From Richelia intracellularis HH01 (GTDB taxonomy: Bacteria > Cyanobacteriota > Cyanobacteriia > Cyanobacteriales > Nostocaceae), in contig NZ_CAIY01000082.1 in the NCBI RefSeq assembly GCF_000350105.1, forward strand, positions 1-55,995: 55,995 bases of DNA, given 5' to 3'. Position numbers and translations under genes: made by a program. The notes under the pieces are model-generated. The model did no database searches and was not told the DNA's origin. It saw nothing but the letters and a program-made list of their open reading frames with translations. Positions 50,938-55,995 of this stretch are shown piece after piece. The number at the start of each line of letters is the position of its first letter. Position 1 is the stretch's first letter.

Positions 50938-52164
50938 ATGCAAACTCTACCAATGCTTACACATCCTTATGCTGCATTCAATCAACTGGAATATGATACT
51001 ACCATCAGGAGATGCAAAACCCGGCCTGTGAAAGTGGGGAACGTCACCATTGGTGGCGGACACCCTGTGGTAGTGCAGTCAATGATTAACGAAGATACCC
51101 TGAATATTGAGGGTTCTGTCAACGCAATTCGTCATTTGCATGAAATCGGTTGTGAAATTGTTCGTGTCACTGTACCCAGTATGGCACATGCAAAAGCCCT
51201 AGAAGGAATTAAACAAGAATTAAGACAAACATATGAGGATGTGCCCATTGTTGCAGATGTACATCACAATGGGATGAAAATTGCTTTGGAAGTAGCAAAA
51301 CACATTGAAAAGGTTCGAATTAATCCCGGACTATATGTATTTGAGAAACCAAACTCTAAGCGCACAGAATATACCCAGTCGGAGTTTGAGGAAATTGGAG
51401 AAAAAATTGGGGAAACCCTAAAACCCTTAATAATTTCTCTACGGGATCAAGGAAAAGCCATGCGAATAGGAGTAAATCATGGCTCTTTGGCCGAGAGGAT
51501 ATTATTTACCTATGGTGACACTCCTGAAGGTATGGTGGAATCAGCATTGGAATTTGTGCGCATCTGTGAGTATTTAGATTTTCGTAATCTGGTAATTTCC
51601 ATGAAAGCCTCGCGAGTGCCTGTGATGATTGCAGCATATCGTCTGATATCAAAACGCATGAACGAGTTGGGTATGGACTATCCCTTACATTTAGGCGTTA
51701 CAGAGGCTGGGGATGGGGAATATGGACGAATTAAGTCTACAGCAGGTATTGCTACCCTGCTAGCAGATGGAATTGGCGACACAATTCGTGTTTCTCTTAC
51801 AGAATCACCAGAAAAAGAAATTCCTGTGTGCTACAGCATTCTTCAAGCCTTGGGTTTACGTAAAACCATGGTAGAATACACTGCTTGTCCTTCCTGTGGA
51901 CGCACCTTATTTAATCTGGAAAAGGTATTACATCAAGTTAGGGAAGCAACCAAACATCTGACCGGCTTAGATATAGCTGTCATGGGTTGTATTGTCAACG
52001 GACCAGGAGAAATGGCAGATGCCGACTACGGTTATGTGGGGAAAACACCAGGTTACATTTCTCTCTATCGTAGGAGGGAAGAAATTAAAAAAGTTCCAGA
52101 AGATGATGGCGTGGAAGAATTAATTAGCCTAATAAAAGCTGATGGGCTTTGGGTAGATCCTTAA
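50938..52164 (+). CDS. ispG: 4-hydroxy-3-methylbut-2-enyl-diphosphate synthase
   Basis: 408 residues, the expected length of the two-domain bacterial/cyanobacterial enzyme (GcpE). It converts MEcPP to HMBPP, the penultimate step of the MEP isoprenoid pathway, with electrons from ferredoxin in cyanobacteria. The TIM-barrel domain starts with [20 protein letters not shown] and [11 protein letters not shown]. The C-terminal domain supplies the [4Fe-4S] ligands C317 and C320 ([10 protein letters not shown]) and C351 ([15 protein letters not shown]), with the fourth ligand being the conserved Glu of NGPGE. The stop codon falls in a tandem duplication (52161-52200). The gene is 171 bases before the processing-peptidase gene, with a terminator between. 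Confidence 0.97.
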   Translation: MQTLPMLTHPYAAFNQLEYDTTIRRCKTRPVKVGNVTIGGGHPVVVQSMINEDTLNIEGSVNAIRHLHEIGCEIVRVTVPSMAHAKALEGIKQELRQTYEDVPIVADVHHNGMKIALEVAKHIEKVRINPGLYVFEKPNSKRTEYTQSEFEEIGEKIGETLKPLIISLRDQGKAMRIGVNHGSLAERILFTYGDTPEGMVESALEFVRICEYLDFRNLVISMKASRVPVMIAAYRLISKRMNELGMDYPLHLGVTEAGDGEYGRIKSTAGIATLLADGIGDTIRVSLTESPEKEIPVCYSILQALGLRKTMVEYTACPSCGRTLFNLEKVLHQVREATKHLTGLDIAVMGCIVNGPGEMADADYGYVGKTPGYISLYRRREEIKKVPEDDGVEELISLIKADGLWVDP

Positions 52165-52200
52165 TTTTTATCTAATTTGCTTAATTTTTATCTAATTTTG
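52161..52200. repeat. 20-bp tandem duplication spanning the ispG stop
   Basis: Two 20-base units (52161-52180, 52181-52200) share their first 18 bases (ttaatttttatctaattt). The TAA stop of ispG lies in the first copy, so the duplication added a second in-sequence TAA downstream without changing the protein. Confidence 0.9.
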
Positions 52201-52255
52201 GTATCATTAGTGCCTCAAATCACCTAAAAACGAATTTTTTATTGGAAAATAACAG

Positions 52256-52314
52256 AATATGCTCGATCTTGGTACTAATGGCTGTGTTAAATTGAGCATA
52301 TTGACTATTTTTTC
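52256..52314 (+). terminator. Rho-independent terminator between ispG and the Ctp gene
   Basis: aatatgctc (52256-52264) pairs with gagcatatt (52294-52302) and is followed by a T-rich tract (ATTTTTTC, to about 52314). The loop is long (29 bases). It separates the two genes into distinct transcripts, since the next start is only about 20 bases further on. Confidence 0.6.
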
Positions 52315-52335
52315 TCTAGCCGAGCAGCTGTCATT

Positions 52336-53628
52336 ATGGTAATTAATAGGAAAAGGCTTGTTTTTGGTGCTGCGGCAGTGACTTTATTGACAATTACCGT
52401 CACTAGCTTGGGTGTTCATTCTCAAGGACAGGCCTTATTCAAGGGAAGTCCAAAAGAGTTAGTGGACGAAGTATGGCAAATTATTTATCGTCAATACGTA
52501 GATGGGACTTTTAATCAGGTGGATTGGCAAGCTGTTCGTAGAGAGTATTTAGATAAAAACTATAGCAATAAGCAGGAGGCTTATAAATCAATTAGGACAA
52601 TGCTAAATAAACTCAATGATCCCTATACACGGTTTATGGTACCTCAAGAATTTAAAAATATGCAGGTGGATACCTCCGGGGAATTAACAGGGGTTGGGAT
52701 CCAAATAGGCATAGATAATGAGACAAAAAGGCTTATAGTGATTGCTCCGATTGAAGATACACCAGCTTTTAAAGCAGGGATTCAAGCGAAAGACATTATC
52801 ATCAAAATTGATGGTACAAGTACTGAGGGTATGGATACAAATCATGCTGTGTCTTTGATCCGCGGTAAGGTAAATACTAAGGTGACTCTCACTATTTTAC
52901 GTAATGGGAAGGAGGAAGATTTTAGAATTGTCAGGGCAAAAATTGAGATTCATCCAGTACGTTATTCCAGGCAGTCTACACCCCAAGGTCCCATCGGTTA
53001 CATTCGGCTAAATCAGTTTAGTGCCAATGCTAGTAAGGAAATGCGAGGCGCAATAAAGAATTTAGAAAAGAATAAGGTTCTAGGATATGTTTTAGATTTA
53101 CGTGGCAATCCTGGGGGTTTGTTGTATTCTAGTGTAGAAATTGCCAGAATGTGGCTGAGTCAGGGTACTATTGTCTTTACTAAGAGCCGCTTTGGTGATA
53201 GAGAAAGGGAAGTTGCCACAGGTAAATCATTGACTAAAAAACCATTGGTAATTTTGGTGGATAGAGGCAGTGCTAGTGCTAGTGAGATACTCTCTGGTGC
53301 TTTACAAGACAATAAGCGGGCTGTTTTAGTTGGTTCGAAGACTTTTGGTAAAGGACTAGTACAATCAGTACGTCCTTTAAATGATGGTTCTGGTGTTGCT
53401 GTCACAATTGCTAAGTATTTTACACCAAGTGGTAGAGATATTAATAAGCAAGGAATAATCCCTGATATCAAATTTAAAATGACAATAGAGCAAAGAAAAA
53501 AACTGTGGTTAAAGGAAAGAAAAACAGTAGGAACTCTTGCTGACCCTCAGTTTGCTAAAGCTGTAGAAATCTTAAGTGAGAAAATTACTACTCAATATTC
53601 AACAAGTATAGAAAAAAGTGCACGATAG
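52336..53628 (+). CDS. Carboxyl-terminal processing peptidase (S41 family, CtpB/CtpC-like)
   Basis: 430 residues. A signal-anchor or signal peptide (about 8-28: LVFGAAAVTLLTITVTSLGV) directs it to the lumen or periplasm. A PDZ domain (about 110-200; LTGVGIQIG, DTPAFKAGIQAKDIIIKIDG) is followed by the S41 peptidase core. The Ser/Lys dyad is inferred as S314 in RGSASASEILSG and K339 in KTFGKGLVQ; the 25-residue spacing matches the D1-processing protease family. In cyanobacteria CtpA matures D1, while CtpB and CtpC have other roles. This sequence looks closer to the latter two, but paralogue assignment is not certain. It follows ispG on the same strand. Confidence 0.93.
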   Translation: MVINRKRLVFGAAAVTLLTITVTSLGVHSQGQALFKGSPKELVDEVWQIIYRQYVDGTFNQVDWQAVRREYLDKNYSNKQEAYKSIRTMLNKLNDPYTRFMVPQEFKNMQVDTSGELTGVGIQIGIDNETKRLIVIAPIEDTPAFKAGIQAKDIIIKIDGTSTEGMDTNHAVSLIRGKVNTKVTLTILRNGKEEDFRIVRAKIEIHPVRYSRQSTPQGPIGYIRLNQFSANASKEMRGAIKNLEKNKVLGYVLDLRGNPGGLLYSSVEIARMWLSQGTIVFTKSRFGDREREVATGKSLTKKPLVILVDRGSASASEILSGALQDNKRAVLVGSKTFGKGLVQSVRPLNDGSGVAVTIAKYFTPSGRDINKQGIIPDIKFKMTIEQRKKLWLKERKTVGTLADPQFAKAVEILSEKITTQYSTSIEKSAR

Positions 53629-53951
53629 GAAAAATGTAAATAGACAGTATAGTAAAGCTAAATTAAAAACTCGCACTTCAGAGTATATATGGTAAATATG
53701 TATATTTATACAGGTTAAGTAGTCTTTTATCATCTTGTTGGAACTTTTATTCTGATTATCTTGCCAATAAATATTAGTAAAATTGAGCAGTTTTTAAGAT
53801 GTAGGCAAATCAACAGTTTTTTTTTAAATTTAATGGTAATTCTTGTTAGCAAGAGGAGATATTTAATGTGAATAATTAGTTTGTCATCATCTACCCAATT
53901 TTGGTGCTTTGTTGACAATTACCAATTACGATTGAGTAGGATAAAACAGCA
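53629..53951. other. Short intergenic region
   Basis: About 320 bases between the Ctp gene and the subtilase gene. No terminator or promoter stands out. A minus-strand 62-codon frame at 53730-53918 is not credible. Confidence 0.5.
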
Positions 53952-55403
53952 ATGCTTAATAGCTCTGATACTAACCAAGCCTTCCGTAAAGAAGAAGTCA
54001 GTGCTTCCTGGTCTTTATTCTCTCCCAGGAATGAATTGACAATCGAAAATAGTGACTTACCATTCACTAATCAAAGAAGTTCAGCAACATACACCAATAA
54101 AATCACTGATAATTTTGGTATTAGTGACGCTGAATATAACCATAATTTGGGTTATGGTTTAGTCAGTGCAGCAGAAGCTGTAGGAAAGGCTTTAGGGAAT
54201 AATGGCTTTCCTAATGTTCCAAGCTTAGGAGGTCAGGAGTGGAGTGCTGATTTAGTACAAGCACCTGAGGTTTGGAGTGAGGGCTATACAGGTAAGGGAG
54301 TTATTGTTGCCGTTTTGGATACTGGAGTAGATTATCAACATTCAGACCTAAATGGCAATATTTGGACTAATACCAAAGAGATTGCTAGCAATGGCATAGA
54401 TGATGATTTGAATGGTTATATTGATGATGTTTCCGGCTGGAATTTTCATGATGGCAACAATGATATTTTAGATCGGAATAGTCATGGAACTCATGTTTCC
54501 GGGATAATCGCTGGGGAAAAAAATGGCTTTGGGGTTACTGGTATTGCTTATGATGCCCAAATCATGCCGGTGAAGGTATTGGGGGATTCTGGCTCCGGAT
54601 ACTATGATTCCATATCCAATGGTATTCGTTATGCGGTGGATAATGGGGCAAATATAATTAACCTTAGTCTTGGTGGTAAATTTCCCGCTAACAATATTGC
54701 CGAGTCTCTAGAATATGCCAATAGTATGGGAGTAGTTGTAGTCATGTCCGCAGGGAACTATGGTGAATCCAAACCGTGTTATCCAGGGCTTGACGCAGAT
54801 AAATGGGGTTTAGTAGTAGGGGCTGTTGACCAAAATAACCAGTTAGCAGATTTTTCTAACCGGGCTGGTAGCAATGATCTAGCATATGTTACAGCACCAG
54901 GGGTTCAGGTTTATTCTACTATTCCCAATAATGAATATGATTTCTACAGTGGCACTTCTATGGCAAGTCCCCATGTTGCCGGTGTGGTAGCACTCATGCT
55001 GAATGCTAATTCGAATTTAACGCCAGATAGAGTTCGTCAAATAATTATAGAAACATCGGGTAATAATGCTCACGGGATATTTTCTAATACTAGAGATGTC
55101 TCTGGTTACTTATCTAATAATGAAATCAATAATGAGATTGAAATGATTGTTCATAACCATAACCCCTCTTTTAATAATGCTCCCAGTGACTATCAATTGT
55201 TAAACTCTGGAGAGAGTATAAACCAGATTCCCAACTTAATCAGTGCTTTTCCAGGAAATATTATAGGGGATACTATAAAACGTTTTTTATACAATGACAA
55301 TGAAGATAATAGTGGTAAGGAAGATAATGATATGTCTTGTATTATTAAAGACATTACTGAACAATTACAGCCCTATCAACAGTTGCTCAATTTTTTCTTT
55401 TGA
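53952..55403 (+). CDS. Subtilisin-like serine peptidase (S8 family)
   Basis: 483 residues. The catalytic triad is complete: D123 in VAVLDTGVDYQHSDLNG, H178 in NSHGTHVSG and S336 in SGTSMASPHVAG; the oxyanion-hole N269 sits in SAGN. The segment GIDDDLNGYIDDVSGWNFHD is typical of Nostoc-type subtilases and probably binds calcium. The first 95 residues have no obvious signal peptide. They include GYGLVSAAEAVGKALG and GGQEWSADLVQAPEVW, as in cyanobacterial homologues where this region leads into the catalytic domain. The last 110 residues are N/S/D-rich, low in structure and end in a hydrophobic LLNFFF, possibly a shortened C-terminal domain. The absence of a signal peptide suggests either cytosolic action or export by another route. 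No cofactor genes surround it. Confidence 0.92.
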   Translation: MLNSSDTNQAFRKEEVSASWSLFSPRNELTIENSDLPFTNQRSSATYTNKITDNFGISDAEYNHNLGYGLVSAAEAVGKALGNNGFPNVPSLGGQEWSADLVQAPEVWSEGYTGKGVIVAVLDTGVDYQHSDLNGNIWTNTKEIASNGIDDDLNGYIDDVSGWNFHDGNNDILDRNSHGTHVSGIIAGEKNGFGVTGIAYDAQIMPVKVLGDSGSGYYDSISNGIRYAVDNGANIINLSLGGKFPANNIAESLEYANSMGVVVVMSAGNYGESKPCYPGLDADKWGLVVGAVDQNNQLADFSNRAGSNDLAYVTAPGVQVYSTIPNNEYDFYSGTSMASPHVAGVVALMLNANSNLTPDRVRQIIIETSGNNAHGIFSNTRDVSGYLSNNEINNEIEMIVHNHNPSFNNAPSDYQLLNSGESINQIPNLISAFPGNIIGDTIKRFLYNDNEDNSGKEDNDMSCIIKDITEQLQPYQQLLNFFF

Positions 55404-55995
55404 AGGTAAGTCAGTCTGCAGTAAAATTCATAGGATGAGATTATTTAGTAGGAAGAATATCCTCAAAATTCTATTAACAATTAAGAAAATGCTTGACTAA
55501 CTTTTAGAATGTAGGCTTATAAATATTTAAATAAGGTAATACTATACTCCCTATCGTCGGATATTAGAGGGATTATATTTGCACATTACATAAAAACATC
55601 AAAATCACGACAGATAATTTTTCTTTATTCATTATGAAGATATATATTCTGCAATTCGGTTTTTGATGATAATAACTAAATATACTAAGACTAAATTATA
55701 ATTAATATTACTTATGATTTAGGGATGATAGGAAATAGTAATTGGCTGCAAATTAAACCACAAAAAATTAATCATAATATAAAAAAGCTTACCTTGAACA
55801 TAAAATTAAATAGTGATTTGATTTTATCAAGTGATATAAATCTTACACCAATTAACTATGAGACTATAATCAAATTCAGCTATCAATATAATACTTGTAA
55901 AATTAATGTAATGGGTATTTCTTGTTAATTATCTTTAATTTTTTCTAGTAATATATTATATATTTTCGATAGATAATATATTACTCCTACCATAT
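55404..55995. other. Non-coding end of window
   Basis: About 590 bases. Two short plus-strand frames (55294-55500, overlapping the protease end, and 55725-55928) have no motif and no ribosome-binding site and were not called. The window ends without a partial gene that I can recognise. Confidence 0.45.

Noticed and set aside
55725..55928. 67-codon plus-strand frame near the window end
   Set aside because: Lys/Asn/Ile-rich, no motif, no start signal.
1..55995. Possible CRISPR array, tRNA/rRNA genes, IS elements or heptamer repeats
   Set aside because: None seen: no regularly spaced repeats, no transposase frames, no tRNA-like TTCGANTC context with a matching acceptor stem. The hairpins have unrelated arms, so they are not copies of one mobile element.

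Overview
The window looks like a stretch of a cyanobacterial chromosome, most likely a filamentous Nostocales-type cyanobacterium with an eroding genome. The DNA is strongly AT-rich (about two thirds A+T by eye). Almost every intact gene has a recognisable cyanobacterial character: the RDD/pentapeptide protein, a NarL-type regulator, a short conserved protein resembling DUF6679, an FtsH, a C-terminal processing peptidase and a Nostoc-like subtilase. I count about 28 convincing intact protein genes totalling roughly 26 kb of 56 kb. Coding density is therefore below 50 percent, very low for a free-living cyanobacterium. Together with at least two clear multi-frameshift pseudogenes, this fits a host-associated, reducing genome of the Richelia or 'Nostoc azollae' kind. 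That assignment is inference and cannot be proved from the sequence alone. No rRNA, tRNA, CRISPR array, transposase gene, phage gene or secondary-metabolite cluster was seen.

Layout. 1-3.1 kb: a wrecked SpoIID/LytB-domain gene and non-coding DNA. 3.1-16 kb: scattered genes for a plastid-conserved membrane protein, a NahK-like small-molecule kinase, a small outer-membrane-type protein, an RDD/pentapeptide membrane protein, three small membrane or secreted proteins and an alpha/beta hydrolase. 16-28 kb: RelA/SpoT, a NADAR N-glycosidase, an NTF2-like secreted protein, murG with a translationally coupled coiled-coil gene, an aldo/keto reductase and msrA. 29-41 kb: leuB, a short hypothetical gene, accD, a WecG/TagA glycosyltransferase, a LuxR-type response regulator, queG and the DUF6679-like gene. 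42-49 kb: ftsH, a fatty-acid-hydroxylase-superfamily gene and a YaaW-like gene. 48.9-49.9 kb: a decayed O-antigen-ligase family gene. 51-55.4 kb: ispG, a C-terminal processing peptidase and a subtilisin-like protease.

How the genes work together. Apart from the murG pair (4-base overlap) the genes stand alone with gaps of 0.3 to 2.7 kb, so there is no large operon or dedicated system. What is kept is core metabolism and maintenance: peptidoglycan (murG), fatty acids (accD), leucine (leuB), isoprenoids (ispG), tRNA queuosine (queG), stringent response (relA/spoT), protein quality control (ftsH, Ctp, msrA). What is lost includes envelope and polysaccharide functions (SpoIID-like, O-antigen ligase-like).

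The most unusual non-genic signal is a set of about ten long, near-perfect inverted repeats with arms of 15 to 30 bp. They are unrelated in sequence to each other and scattered through the gene-poor DNA, often far from a gene end and usually without a T-tract. A second signal is several exact short tandem duplications, three with a 20-bp unit. I did not find a convincing new multigene system.
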